In this document: positions 53,785 to 62,908 of the stretch, piece after piece
Layout: every line of letters starts with the position of its first letter
How positions within the stretch are numbered: position 1 is the first letter of the stretch
The notes under the pieces: model-generated
What the model saw: only the letters and a program-made list of their open reading frames with translations
Told to the model about the DNA's origin: nothing
The model's database searches: none
DNA from: Ectobacillus ponti
GTDB lineage: Bacteria > Bacillota > Bacilli > Bacillales > Bacillaceae_G
Direction: 5' to 3'
DNA length: 64,000 nt
NCBI RefSeq assembly: GCF_024294785.1
Contig: NZ_JANCLT010000006.1
Coordinates: forward strand, 186,001-250,000
Program-made: the position numbers and the translations under genes

Positions 53785-53813
53785 AGTATATCCTATTTTG
53801 CCAAAAATAACAA
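53785..53813 (-). promoter_or_regulatory. Promoter of csp
   Basis: TTGTTA and TATACT on the minus strand with 17-base spacing, giving a leader of about 125 bases. Confidence 0.7.
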
Positions 53814-54116
53814 CAAAAATTCCAACTGTGACATGCTGTAGGCATGGTTATTTTAAATTAGGATGATATTTTCGCCTATGTAACAGGAATTTCTATGTCT
53901 TTTTGATTTCAAACCCTTCTGCCTGAGCCACGTAAAAGCTTTGCCAAATCCGATTGCGCTTGTCCAAAAGATTATTTCCGCAAAATTACAAGCTTAATTT
54001 TGGACATATTTGCATCAGGTTTCTTGCATTTACATAGCATTTAATTAATATTATGATGAGAGCTACGGAGATTCGTCTCCTTAGTAAAGAAAGAAAAAGA
54101 AAGGGGGACACGTGCT

Positions 54117-55130
54117 TTGAAATTATACGATCAATATCAGCGCCCGCTCCGGGATTTGCGCATTTCGGTGACAGACCGTTGCAACTTCCGATGTGTATAT
54201 TGTATGCCTAGTGAGGAATTCGGCCCGAATCATTGCTTCATGCCGAGGGAGGAGCTCTTAACCTTTGAGGAAATCGCGCGCATGGCGCGTTTATTTGTCA
54301 GCCGGGGAGTGGAAAAAATCCGTTTGACCGGCGGGGAGCCGCTCTTGCGCAAGGACTTCCCGGAACTGATCTCTATGCTGGCGGAAATTGAAGGGCTGCA
54401 GGATATATCCATCACCACAAACGGCACTCTCCTGAAGAAATATGCCCCAATTTTAAAACAGAAAGGAATTAACCGCGTGAATGTCAGTCTGGATGCCGTA
54501 GACAATGCCGTCTTCATGAAAATGAACGGAATTGGCGCCCGCTCCGAAACCATCTTGGAAGCAATTGACAGAGCTGTGGAAAATGGCTTGACGGTCAAGG
54601 TGAATATGGTTGTGAAAAAAGGCATGAATGACAGCGAAATCCTGCCGATGGCACGCCTGTTTAAGGAGAAGGGGATCACACTTCGCTTTATTGAATTTAT
54701 GGATGTCGGCGTAACCAATGGATGGAAGATGGATGAAGTGGTGACCAGCAAGGAAATCCATGATATGATCCATCAAGAAATGCCAATTGAGCCGGTAAAC
54801 CCGGGTTACTTTGGCGAGGTTGCCAAGCGTTATCGTTATATCGGCACAGATGCTGAGGTAGGGTTTATTTCCTCTGTATCCGCATCCTTCTGTTCCTCCT
54901 GCACCCGAGCCCGTTTATCTGCAGACGGCAGCTTCTATACATGCTTGTTTGCTGAACAGGGAACATCCTTTAAGGAGCTGTTGCGCAATGGCGCATCTGA
55001 CGAGAACATTCTCGAGGTGATAGACCGGACATGGCAAAAGCGCGACGACCGCTATTCTGACTTGCGCTCGGCCTATCACGCGACAGGAAAGCAACGGAAA
55101 AAAATCGAAATGTCGTATATTGGCGGATAA
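54117..55130 (+). CDS. moaA: GTP 3',8-cyclase MoaA
   Basis: A 337-residue radical-SAM enzyme for the first step of molybdenum-cofactor synthesis. The N-terminal cluster motif is CNFRCVYC (about residues 23-30), the C-terminal cluster [15 protein letters not shown]...C, and the protein ends in the functional GlyGly. It starts with TTG at 54117, nine bases after AAAGGGGG. It supplies cofactor for the formate dehydrogenases encoded just downstream and stands apart from other moa genes. Confidence 0.95.
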   Translation: MKLYDQYQRPLRDLRISVTDRCNFRCVYCMPSEEFGPNHCFMPREELLTFEEIARMARLFVSRGVEKIRLTGGEPLLRKDFPELISMLAEIEGLQDISITTNGTLLKKYAPILKQKGINRVNVSLDAVDNAVFMKMNGIGARSETILEAIDRAVENGLTVKVNMVVKKGMNDSEILPMARLFKEKGITLRFIEFMDVGVTNGWKMDEVVTSKEIHDMIHQEMPIEPVNPGYFGEVAKRYRYIGTDAEVGFISSVSASFCSSCTRARLSADGSFYTCLFAEQGTSFKELLRNGASDENILEVIDRTWQKRDDRYSDLRSAYHATGKQRKKIEMSYIGG

Positions 55131-55185
55131 AGAAGAAATTTGACGGTTAAAGTGAAAAATAGCTGTAAAAAACGTTCATATTTTG

Positions 55186-55214
55186 TTCACAAAGCTGTCG
55201 TTTCGTGTTATATT
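55186..55214 (+). promoter_or_regulatory. Promoter of the first formate leader
   Basis: TTCACA at 55186 and TATATT at 55209 with a 17-base spacer. The minus-35 lies in TTTTGTTCACAAAG, which resembles half of a Rex or ResD-type redox site. The formate dehydrogenase promoter has the same TTCACA. Confidence 0.6.
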
Positions 55215-55264
55215 TTGAAATGTCATCAGAAAACGCTTTGTTTATTGACGTCGGATAATGTCGA

Positions 55265-55417
55265 ATTGTCTGTATGTCCTGGTCCAAGCGTATGATCTAT
55301 GGCGGGAAGGATTGCTAAGTATGATACAATGCTCAGCTGTCAGCCCACTATAAAACGGTATGCACAATGCATGATGTATGTATTTGGCATGAAACCGCTT
55401 TATGGTGGGCTTTTTGT
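55265..55417 (+). ncRNA. Candidate structured leader RNA, copy A
   Basis: Contains CCTGGTC at 55278 and a 19-base box TATGGCGGGAAGGATTGCT at 55298, followed by CTCAG and a long terminator in which AGCCCAC-TATAAA-CGGT pairs with ACCG-TTTAT-GTGGGCT and a T run. Copy B upstream of the formate dehydrogenase shares box, order and terminator stem. A TGTAT/ATACA stem can enclose the core. It matches no riboswitch class I know. Confidence 0.65.
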
Positions 55418-55550
55418 ATGGTTGGATAAACGTTTTCAAAAATTCCTTATTCCAGCATGCAGGCTGTTATATTGCTTTCGTAAGCGTTAACAGGATCGCT
55501 GAACGTGCTTTGCAATAGCATGAAAACTATAGGATCAGGGGGAAGTAATT

Positions 55551-56363
55551 ATGGCATTTCACAGCCCGCAGCGCATTGCGCAGTTGATGGTTGAAGCCGG
55601 CGCCAAGAAAGCAAAGATGCCGGTTCAGCAAGCACTTTTATTAGGATTTTTAGGTGGAGCATTCATTTCTCTTGGCTTCTTGCTCGACATCCGCGTTATC
55701 GCAAATCTTCCAAAGGAATGGGGCACATTCGGTTCCTTCATCGGCGGAGCAGTCTTCCCGGTTGGACTTATGCTTATCGTAATTGCAGGGGGAGAGTTGC
55801 TGACAGGGAATATGATGGCACTTCCGGTTGCGGTACTCGCAAAGCGTGCTACAGCAGCACAGCTTATTAGAAATTGGCTGTTAATCTTGGTAAGTAACTT
55901 TATCGGCGCGATTTTCGTTGCGTATTTCTTCGGTCATGTAGTCGGCTTGACAGAAGCAGGCCCGTTCCTGGCGAAAACAGTGGCAATCGCACAAGCAAAG
56001 CTTGGTGATACATTTGTGAAGGCACTGGTTTCCGCAATCGGCTGTAACTGGCTTGTATGCCTTGCTGTTTGGATGGCTGCTGGCGCAGAGGATATTGCCG
56101 GCAAAATTCTTGGTATTTGGTTCCCAATCATGGGCTTCGTAGCAATCGGCTTCCAGCACGTTGTGGCAAACATGTTTGTTATTCCTGCGGCAATCTTTGT
56201 AGGGCACTTCGGTTGGGCTGATTACTTCAGCAACTTTGTTCCTGTATTTATCGGAAATGCAATCGGCGGCGGCGTATTTGTCGGCTTTATGTACTGGATG
56301 GTTCATAAGGAGGCGCTTGAAACAGGCGCGGAAGCAAGCCGAAGCATGAAAAAAGCAAGCTGA
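55551..56363 (+). CDS. Formate/nitrite transporter (FNT family), first copy
   Basis: A 270-residue membrane protein with six to eight helices. FNT hallmarks include GGELLTGNMM, SNFIGAIFVAYFFGHVVGL, AIGCNWLVCLAVW and GFQHVVANMFVIPAAI. It forms pentameric channels for formate or nitrite; position before formate dehydrogenase supports formate. CAGGGGGAAG precedes the ATG. Its leader RNA carries a terminator. A paralogue with closely similar sequence is at 62099. Confidence 0.94.
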   Translation: MAFHSPQRIAQLMVEAGAKKAKMPVQQALLLGFLGGAFISLGFLLDIRVIANLPKEWGTFGSFIGGAVFPVGLMLIVIAGGELLTGNMMALPVAVLAKRATAAQLIRNWLLILVSNFIGAIFVAYFFGHVVGLTEAGPFLAKTVAIAQAKLGDTFVKALVSAIGCNWLVCLAVWMAAGAEDIAGKILGIWFPIMGFVAIGFQHVVANMFVIPAAIFVGHFGWADYFSNFVPVFIGNAIGGGVFVGFMYWMVHKEALETGAEASRSMKKAS

Positions 56364-56441
56364 TTCATATACAGGGCGAAAAACGTTTCATTATAATATA
56401 AGATTGGAATAAAGTGGATAATAGGTGGTAAGCCGTTTTCA

Positions 56442-56661
56442 TTCACAAAAATTTCACTAGTGTGCTATAGTAATAATGTAAATAGAAGAAACCCAAGAGG
56501 ATGTATTGATACCCTGGTCATGGCTTAACATTGCTGCGGTTTCCTGCATCCGCTTTCAATATGGCGGGAAAGATTGCTGGTATTCTAATTATACTCAGAC
56601 ATTCTCCCCCCATAAAACGGTTTTGTGCCTGATGGTATAGTGACTGTTTTATGGGGGTTTT
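56442..56661 (+). ncRNA. Candidate structured leader RNA, copy B, with promoter
   Basis: Promoter TTCACA at 56442 and TATAGT at 56466 (spacer 18). The RNA has CCTGGTC at 56513, an extra GCGG/CCGC hairpin at 56536-56553, the box TATGGCGGGAAAGATTGCT at 56560 (18 of 19 identical to copy A), CTCAG, and a terminator CCCCCATAAAAC / GTTTTATGGGGG plus T run. ATACC/GGTAT can close the core, with different bases from copy A, as expected for covariation. Confidence 0.68.
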
Positions 56662-56736
56662 TACGTGCTTAAATGGATCCGGGATACATCGGACATAGGA
56701 GCCGCCGCTTTTCTTTTACTAAAAGGAGGACTTACA

Positions 56737-59709
56737 TTGGCAGAAAGAGTGAGTGTTCGCATTAATGGAACAATACACGAAGTAGAACAAGGTACACGTA
56801 TCTTGGATTACCTGCTGCAGCAGGAAATGCAGCACCCGCATATTTGCTACTCTCCAATTCTTGGACCGGTGCAAAGCTGCGACACATGTATGTGTGAAGT
56901 GAATGGCCAGATTCTGCGCGCCTGCTCCACTGAGATGGAGGACGGCATGAACATCCTGACCTCCTCTGAGCTGGCAAAACGCGCGCAAGAGGAAGCAATG
57001 GACCGTATTTTGGAAAACCACCTGTTGTACTGTACAGTATGTGACAACAACAACGGCAACTGCCGTGTACACAACACAGCAGAATTGATGGGAGTAGAGC
57101 ATCAGACACGCCCGCACACTTCTAAGGGCTACGATGTAGACATGTCTCATCCATTTTATCGCTATGATCCTGATCAGTGTATCCTGTGCGGCCGCTGCGT
57201 AGAAACATGCCAAGACCTGCAGGTAAACGAGACGCTGACAATTGGCTGGGAAAATGATCGTCCTCGCGTACTGTGGGACGGCGGCAAGAGCATCAACGAA
57301 TCCTCCTGTGTTTCCTGCGGACAGTGTGTGACTGTATGTCCATGTAACGCATTGATGGAGAAATCCATGCTGGGCAACGCGGGCTTCATGACAGGCATTG
57401 AAGATGACCTGCTGACTCCGATGATTGACCTTGTGAAAGCGGTTGAACCGGACTATCAAACGATTTTTGCAGTTTCCGAAGTGGAAGCAGCCATGCGCGA
57501 CACTCGCATCAAGAAAACAAAAACAGTTTGTACTTTCTGCGGCGTAGGCTGCTCCTTTGAGGTATGGACAAAGGACCACGAAATTCTGAAGATTGAGCCA
57601 TCCGAGAACGCACCGGTAAACAGCGTTTCTACATGCGTAAAGGGTAAGTTCGGCTGGGATTACGTCAACTCTCCAGAGCGTATTACGACACCATTGATCC
57701 GTAAGGGCGATGTGTTTGTAGAAGCAACATGGGATGAGGCTTTGACTGTTGTGGCAGAAAAGCTGCGCGGCATTCAAGCGGAGCATGGCAGCGATGCACT
57801 GGGCTTCATTGCTTCCTCCAAGATTACAAACGAAGAAAACTACCTGATCCAAAAGCTGGCCCGTCAAATATTCGGCACAAACAATGTGGACAACTGCTCC
57901 CGTTATTGCCAATCTCCGGCTTCTTGGGGTCTGCAGCAGACCGGCGGCATCGGCGGTGATACAGGTACAGTGAAAGATATCATGGGCGCCGGACTTGTCA
58001 TTCTTGTCGGTTGTGCGCCTGCAGAAGGACATCCGGTCATCGCATCCCGCATCAAGCGTGCGCAGAAGCTGCATGGCCAGAAGCTGATTACGGTGGACGT
58101 ACGCCGCCACGAAATGGGCGACCGTGCGGACCTGTTCATCCGTCCGAAGCAAGGAACAGACTATGTATGGCTGTCTGCTGTGACAAAGTACATCATCGAC
58201 CAAGGCTGGCATGACGAAGCGTTCATCAAGCAGCATGTCAACCAGTACGATGAGTTCTTGAAGATGATGGAGCCGTACACGCTTGCAGAAGCAGAAAAAA
58301 TCACAGGTATTTCCCAAGCAACTCTCATTCAAGTGGCAGAGATGGTGCGCGATGCAGATGGCACAGCAATCTGTTGGGGTATGGGTGTAACGCAGAACAT
58401 CGCGGGCTCTCATACGTCCGTGGCGATTGCAAACCTTCTTCTTGCTACAGGCAACATGATGCGTGAAAACGCAGGGGCATTCCCGCTGCGCGGCCATAAC
58501 AACGTACAAGGCGCAAGCGACATGGGAACTATGCCGAACATCTTCCCGGGCTACCAGCAGGTTGTCAATGACGAGGTTCGCGCGAAGTTTGAACAGGCGT
58601 ATGGTGCAAGCATCCCTGCGAAGCCGGGTCTTGATAACATTCAAATGCTGGAAGCAATCGACAGAGGCGAGCTGCGCGGTATGTTCATTGTCGGTGAAGA
58701 TATGGCCTGGGTGGATGCGGACTCCAACCATACACAGGATATGCTGGCGAAGCTGGACTTCCTCGTTGTGCAGGAAATCTTCCTGACAACAACAGCACAG
58801 TTTGCGGACGTTATCCTGCCAGGTGTGCCATCCTTGGAAAAGGACGGAACATTTACAAACACTGAGCGCCGCGTACAGCGTCTGTATCAGGCTCTTGACG
58901 TGACAGGCAACAGCAAGCCGGACTGGGTCATTCTGACGGAACTCGCGAAGAAGCTTGGCTATGATTGGGGCTACACGCACCCAAGCCAGATCTTTGATGA
59001 AATGGCAAGCCTGACACCATTCTTCTCACAATGTAACTATGATGTGCTTGAAGGCTGGAACAGCTTCCTGTGGGGCTCTCAAGACGGCTCCAGCACGCCG
59101 ATTCTGTATCTGAACGGCTTCAACTTCCCGGATAAGAAGGCGCGCTTCGGTCTGTTCGACTATGTGGCACCGGCAGAATTCCCGGAAGAATTCGATCTGA
59201 ACCTGGACAATGGCCGTCTGCTTGAGCACTTCCATGAAGGAAACATGACATACAAGACAGAGGGTCTGCAGTACAAGTTCCCGAAAGTGTTTGTCGAAGT
59301 GTCCCCTGAACTGGCTGCTGAGCGCGGCGTGAAGGATGGCACACTGGTGCGCCTTGTATCGCCATATGGCGCAATCCGCCTGCCGGTTCTGGTGACAGAC
59401 CGCGTGGAAGGCAAGACAATATACGTGCCAATGCACTCCTCCAGCCACGAAAGTGCAGTCAACCTGCTGACAGGCGGCGCGGTGGATGTTGTAACGCATA
59501 CACCAGCCTATAAGCAAGCAAAGGTTCGTATGGAAGTATTGGAGCTTGAGGGTGAAAATCCACTTCCGAAGTTCAATCCGCGCAACGCGACGCGCACACC
59601 GCAAATGGGTCTGGAAATTTACCGCAAGTGGGAGCGCGGGGACTATGTGTCCATCGCAAGCGTGAACGAGTACGTGAAGCCAGGTACGTATGACGGGAGG
59701 AACGCATAA
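56737..59709 (+). CDS. fdhF: Formate dehydrogenase catalytic subunit, first copy
   Basis: A 990-residue soluble formate dehydrogenase of the Bacillus YjgC/YrhE type. Order: 2Fe-2S ferredoxin domain (Cys37, 48, 51, 63), His-Cys cluster (CTVCDNNNGNC), two 4Fe-4S ferredoxin motifs (CILCGRCVETC, CVSCGQCVTVC), then the molybdopterin domain starting CTFCGVGC near residue 265, with the metal-ligand Cys in RYCQSPA near residue 391, so cysteine and not selenocysteine. It starts with TTG at 56737, seven bases after AAAAGGAGG. It oxidises formate to CO2. Confidence 0.95.
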   Translation: MAERVSVRINGTIHEVEQGTRILDYLLQQEMQHPHICYSPILGPVQSCDTCMCEVNGQILRACSTEMEDGMNILTSSELAKRAQEEAMDRILENHLLYCTVCDNNNGNCRVHNTAELMGVEHQTRPHTSKGYDVDMSHPFYRYDPDQCILCGRCVETCQDLQVNETLTIGWENDRPRVLWDGGKSINESSCVSCGQCVTVCPCNALMEKSMLGNAGFMTGIEDDLLTPMIDLVKAVEPDYQTIFAVSEVEAAMRDTRIKKTKTVCTFCGVGCSFEVWTKDHEILKIEPSENAPVNSVSTCVKGKFGWDYVNSPERITTPLIRKGDVFVEATWDEALTVVAEKLRGIQAEHGSDALGFIASSKITNEENYLIQKLARQIFGTNNVDNCSRYCQSPASWGLQQTGGIGGDTGTVKDIMGAGLVILVGCAPAEGHPVIASRIKRAQKLHGQKLITVDVRRHEMGDRADLFIRPKQGTDYVWLSAVTKYIIDQGWHDEAFIKQHVNQYDEFLKMMEPYTLAEAEKITGISQATLIQVAEMVRDADGTAICWGMGVTQNIAGSHTSVAIANLLLATGNMMRENAGAFPLRGHNNVQGASDMGTMPNIFPGYQQVVNDEVRAKFEQAYGASIPAKPGLDNIQMLEAIDRGELRGMFIVGEDMAWVDADSNHTQDMLAKLDFLVVQEIFLTTTAQFADVILPGVPSLEKDGTFTNTERRVQRLYQALDVTGNSKPDWVILTELAKKLGYDWGYTHPSQIFDEMASLTPFFSQCNYDVLEGWNSFLWGSQDGSSTPILYLNGFNFPDKKARFGLFDYVAPAEFPEEFDLNLDNGRLLEHFHEGNMTYKTEGLQYKFPKVFVEVSPELAAERGVKDGTLVRLVSPYGAIRLPVLVTDRVEGKTIYVPMHSSSHESAVNLLTGGAVDVVTHTPAYKQAKVRMEVLELEGENPLPKFNPRNATRTPQMGLEIYRKWERGDYVSIASVNEYVKPGTYDGRNA

Positions 59710-60188
59710 TGGCAAAACCGATTTCTACGATTCAGAAAATCGAGCTCACTGAAGAGCAGAAAAAAGCGCAATCCTTGGAGAATCTTCTCTCCGAGGTTGC
59801 GCAAAATAAAGATTCCTTGCTGCAGACGCTGGAATTGCTGCAGGAGCTGCACAGCAGCGGCATTTTAGAGGCGCTGAACAGCCTCGTCAAGGTGAAGGAA
59901 GACGTAGCGAAAATTGCTGTGGGCCAATTGACGCGCCCTCCTGTCACGAACATGATCAACAATGCCATGGCTGCAGGCGGCGCTCTGACAGAAATGGATC
60001 CGGAAATGACAAAGAAATTGATGGGCAGTGTCGCAAACGGCCTGCAGAAGGCACAGGAAGGCATTGAAAGCGGCAGAAAAGTGGGCATCTTCGATTTGAT
60101 GAAGGCCATGAAGGATCCGGATATTAACCGGGCGCTCGGCTTCGGGCTTGATGTGCTGAAGGGTGTCGGCGAAGGGCTGCGCAAGTAA
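59709..60188 (+). CDS. DUF1641 protein (YrhD/YjgD-like)
   Basis: A 159-residue helical protein with the DUF1641 pattern (LLQELHSSGILEALNSLVKVKEDVAKIAVGQL, GIFDLMKAMKDPDINRALGFGLDVLKGVG). It directly follows formate dehydrogenase, its ATG one base from the stop, as in other Bacillus formate operons. It is thought to be an accessory or electron-transfer partner; the role is not established. Confidence 0.9.
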   Translation: MAKPISTIQKIELTEEQKKAQSLENLLSEVAQNKDSLLQTLELLQELHSSGILEALNSLVKVKEDVAKIAVGQLTRPPVTNMINNAMAAGGALTEMDPEMTKKLMGSVANGLQKAQEGIESGRKVGIFDLMKAMKDPDINRALGFGLDVLKGVGEGLRK

Positions 60189-60294
60189 CTCTTGCATGAG
60201 AATGCACAATTTGTTGAAGGCTATAAAAATAGGAAGACTGCGGCAGAGGGAGCTTTCCCTCTGTTGTCTGTACGGAAGGTAAGGAGGAATGGCG

Positions 60295-60657
60295 ATGTCT
60301 AAAAATCTGGAGCATCAATTCAGCATGCTTGTCCGGGAAATCCGTAAAGAGTATGTCGGCAACGGCCCGAAGGAAATCAGCACCCGCTTTGTCGGTTCAT
60401 GGGCAATCAGTGAAATGAAGGGCAACCTTACGAATGTTGAAAAATTCATGATCAGCTCGGCAAAGGGCAAGCAGATGGTGCATGAAACCCGGACAAAGCT
60501 TGTGAAGCAGATTTATAAGCGTCCAGAGGTGGTCGATAAGTTCGAGAAGCTGCTGGATGCGAAGGTAGAGCGGCTGTTCTCTGACATCAATATCGACGAG
60601 GACATCGCGATGACTGTCTTTGTCTTTGACCGAAATCTTGAGAATAAGCAAAAGTAG
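60295..60657 (+). CDS. DUF2294 protein
   Basis: A 120-residue protein with the DUF2294 consensus: FSMLVREIRKEYVGNGPKEISTRFVGSWAISEMKGNLTNVEKFMI and DEDIAMTVFVFDRNL. The family often accompanies formate dehydrogenase and bicarbonate/Na+ systems. GGAGG lies seven bases before the ATG at 60295; the ATG two codons earlier is too close. Function unknown. Confidence 0.87.
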   Translation: MSKNLEHQFSMLVREIRKEYVGNGPKEISTRFVGSWAISEMKGNLTNVEKFMISSAKGKQMVHETRTKLVKQIYKRPEVVDKFEKLLDAKVERLFSDINIDEDIAMTVFVFDRNLENKQK

Positions 60658-60680
60658 AAAGGCTGAGAGGAGGAGCGGGC

Positions 60681-61484
60681 ATGAATCAGCCGATGCAAGT
60701 AACAAGTAAGGTTTGGCGGTATGAAAATGGTGCTGTACGGACAGTCGAGGACACAATTGTGACAGAATACCCCATCACAATTATGCTGAATGATCAGGAG
60801 TTTGCGACACTTGTCTGCAGCCCTGAGTATATTGAGGAGCTCGTCATTGGCTTTCTGGCGTCGGAGGGCACCATCAGCAGCTATGAGGACATTGAAAGCA
60901 TTCATGTTGTGGAAACGACAGGGAAAGCCCATGTTGCAACGCGGCGCATCAATAAGCTGAACGAACTGTTTCACTCCAAGCGCTATGTGACGTCCTGCTG
61001 CGGCAAAAGCCGGCAAAGCTTTTACTTTTACAATGATGCCCGGACAGTGAAGCCTGTTCCAATGCATGGGGTACAAGTGAACATTGAGGATTGCTTCCGC
61101 CTCATGCAGTCCATGCAGCAAAGCTCCACCATTTTCCAGGATACCGGCGGTGTGCATAATGCCGCCCTGTGTGATGCGAATGGCATTCTTCTGGCGCGTA
61201 CGGATATCGGACGGCATAACGCGCTGGATAAGATTTATGGCCATTGTCTGCAGCATAACATTTCTCTTCATGATAAAGTCATTGTGTTCAGCGGCCGCAT
61301 TTCTTCGGAGGTTCTGCTGAAGGTTGCGAAAATTGGCTGTGGCATCGTACTGTCCAAATCTGCCCCCACAGAGCTGGCACTGCGCCTCGCTGACGAGCTG
61401 AACATCACAACTGTCGGTTTCATCCGCAACAGTTCTCTGAATGTGTACACGAAACCAGAACGAATTATCATGGAAGCAAACTAA
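60681..61484 (+). CDS. fdhD: Formate dehydrogenase accessory sulfurtransferase FdhD
   Basis: A 267-residue FdhD, which passes sulfur from cysteine desulfurase to the molybdenum cofactor of formate dehydrogenase. The active-site region is VTSCCGKSR (about residue 108), with FQDTGGVHNAAL and RTDIGRHNALDKIYG downstream. AGAGGAGGAG precedes the ATG. Last gene of the first formate operon, followed by two terminators. Confidence 0.95.
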   Translation: MNQPMQVTSKVWRYENGAVRTVEDTIVTEYPITIMLNDQEFATLVCSPEYIEELVIGFLASEGTISSYEDIESIHVVETTGKAHVATRRINKLNELFHSKRYVTSCCGKSRQSFYFYNDARTVKPVPMHGVQVNIEDCFRLMQSMQQSSTIFQDTGGVHNAALCDANGILLARTDIGRHNALDKIYGHCLQHNISLHDKVIVFSGRISSEVLLKVAKIGCGIVLSKSAPTELALRLADELNITTVGFIRNSSLNVYTKPERIIMEAN

Positions 61485-61524
61485 CCCCTTTCCCCTTTGC
61501 ATATTGGCAGACAATGAACGGAAG

Positions 61525-61560
61525 AACCGCCCCGCTCCCCCGGGGCGGTTTTATTTTTGC
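61525..61560 (+). terminator. Intrinsic terminator
   Basis: AACCGCCCCG / CGGGGCGGTT stem followed by TTATTTTT after fdhD. Confidence 0.93.
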
Positions 61561-61619
61561 CTGTATGGCGCCCGCAGGGCATGCGTTGCAGCATTATTAT
61601 AGAAGAAACAGTAACATAG

Positions 61620-61663
61620 GAGCGGCCCAAGACTGACACGTTCAGTCTTGGGCCGCTTTTATA
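61620..61663. terminator. Strong bidirectional terminator
   Basis: AGCGGCCCAAGACTGA and TCAGTCTTGGGCCGCT form a perfect 16-bp stem with a T run; it serves the convergent winged-helix gene. Confidence 0.93.
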
Positions 61664-61682
61664 CCATGTAAATATCAGCGGA

Positions 61683-61937
61683 TTATCTGCTTTGAGTCAG
61701 CACCTCGGCATGCTCCTGCCCAGGCAGCAGATAAATCTGGTAGTGCGGCGAATCAGACAGCACGGACCTTTGCAGCCTGCCCTCCGCTACAAGCTCCTGC
61801 AGACCCTTCTCCACCGCAGTATGGGTTGTATCCATTAAATTTGCAATTTTAGCACTTGAAAGCACAGCATATTTTGGCTTGTAGGTAGAAGACATAATCA
61901 TGCCGCTGACACGCTGCAGCAAATGCTCCTTATTCAT
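61683..61937 (-). CDS. Small winged-helix protein
   Basis: An 84-residue protein with a winged-helix DNA-binding fold pattern: AKIANLMDTTHTAVEKGLQELVAEGRLQRS followed by a short wing (SDSPHYQIYLL). AAGGAAGGTGG precedes the ATG at 61937. It is divergent from the second formate transporter, 161 bases apart, so it may regulate that operon. Family not named. Confidence 0.75.
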   Translation of the reverse strand: MNKEHLLQRVSGMIMSSTYKPKYAVLSSAKIANLMDTTHTAVEKGLQELVAEGRLQRSVLSDSPHYQIYLLPGQEHAEVLTQSR

Positions 61938-62098
61938 AAATCCACCTTCCTTTTTGTTCAGCAGTCCCCTCCATCCATATCATTTGCATTCCGGGGAGCG
62001 GATTATACAGATTCTTCCGCACGGTTTGTTTGCGATTTACCTTATGAGATTAAAAAAAATGTAAATAGTAAGCCTATACATGAAAGGAGGAGATTATT

Positions 62099-62908
62099 AT
62101 GGCGTTTCATAGTCCGCAGGAAATTGCCCGGATGGCTGCAGAGGCCGGGCAACGGAAGGCAACCCTGCCGCTGCGCAGTATCATTGTGCTCGGATTTTTG
62201 GGCGGGGCTTTTATTGCACTCGGATTTTTGTTGGATATCCGTGTTGTCGCCAATTTACCAAAGGATTGGGGGACATTTGGCAGCTTTTTAGGGGCAGCGG
62301 TCTTTCCTCTAGGGTTGATTTTAATTATTATCGGCGGCGGAGAGCTGCTGACAGGGAATATGATGGCAGTGACAATGGCCTGTTTGACAAAAAGCATTTC
62401 CGTCGGCCGTCTTGCCGTGAATTGGTTTTGGATTACAATTATGAACTTTATCGGCGCAGTGTTTATTGCTTATGTGTTTGGGCATGTGGTGGGACTGACT
62501 GCCGAAGGGCCATTTCTGACAAAAACCGTGGCGATTGCCCAGGCGAAGCTGCATGACAGCTTCCTTCAGGCCATGCTATCGGCCGTCGGCTGCAACTGGC
62601 TTGTTGCCCTTGCCGTCTGGCTTTCCTACAGTGCCGAAAGCATCGGCGGAAAAATCCTTGCCATTTGGTTCCCGATTATGGGATTCGTCGCAATTGGGTT
62701 TCAGCACGTGGTAGCCAATATGTTTGTGATTCCGGCGGCTGTTTTTGCCGGACAGGCTACGTGGGCACAGTATATCAGCAACTTTATACCGGTATTTATA
62801 GGGAATGCCATCGGCGGCGGTATTTTTGTGGCGGCAATCTATTGGGTTGCCTATGCAGGATATCTGGAGCCGGCGGCTAAGCGGGGAAGAAAAGGAGGGG
62901 CAGCATGA
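62099..62908 (+). CDS. Formate/nitrite transporter (FNT family), second copy
   Basis: A 269-residue FNT channel, highly similar to the one at 55551 (MAFHSPQ start, GGELLTGNMM, NFIGAVFIAYVFGHVVGL, VGCNWLVALAVW, GFQHVVANMFVIPAA). AAAGGAGGAG precedes the ATG. Its stop overlaps the start of the second formate dehydrogenase (ATGA), unlike the first copy, which is separately transcribed. No leader-RNA box is present upstream. Confidence 0.94.
   Translation: MAFHSPQEIARMAAEAGQRKATLPLRSIIVLGFLGGAFIALGFLLDIRVVANLPKDWGTFGSFLGAAVFPLGLILIIIGGGELLTGNMMAVTMACLTKSISVGRLAVNWFWITIMNFIGAVFIAYVFGHVVGLTAEGPFLTKTVAIAQAKLHDSFLQAMLSAVGCNWLVALAVWLSYSAESIGGKILAIWFPIMGFVAIGFQHVVANMFVIPAAVFAGQATWAQYISNFIPVFIGNAIGGGIFVAAIYWVAYAGYLEPAAKRGRKGGAA

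Noticed and set aside
55425-55445. Catabolite-response element before the formate transporter
   Set aside because: AAACGTTTTCA matches only the right half of the consensus; the left half has two mismatches at key positions.
56719-58980. 753-codon open frame on the minus strand
   Set aside because: It lies antisense to the well-supported formate dehydrogenase gene, has no ribosome-binding site and encodes a Cys/His-rich composition typical of a reverse-frame shadow.
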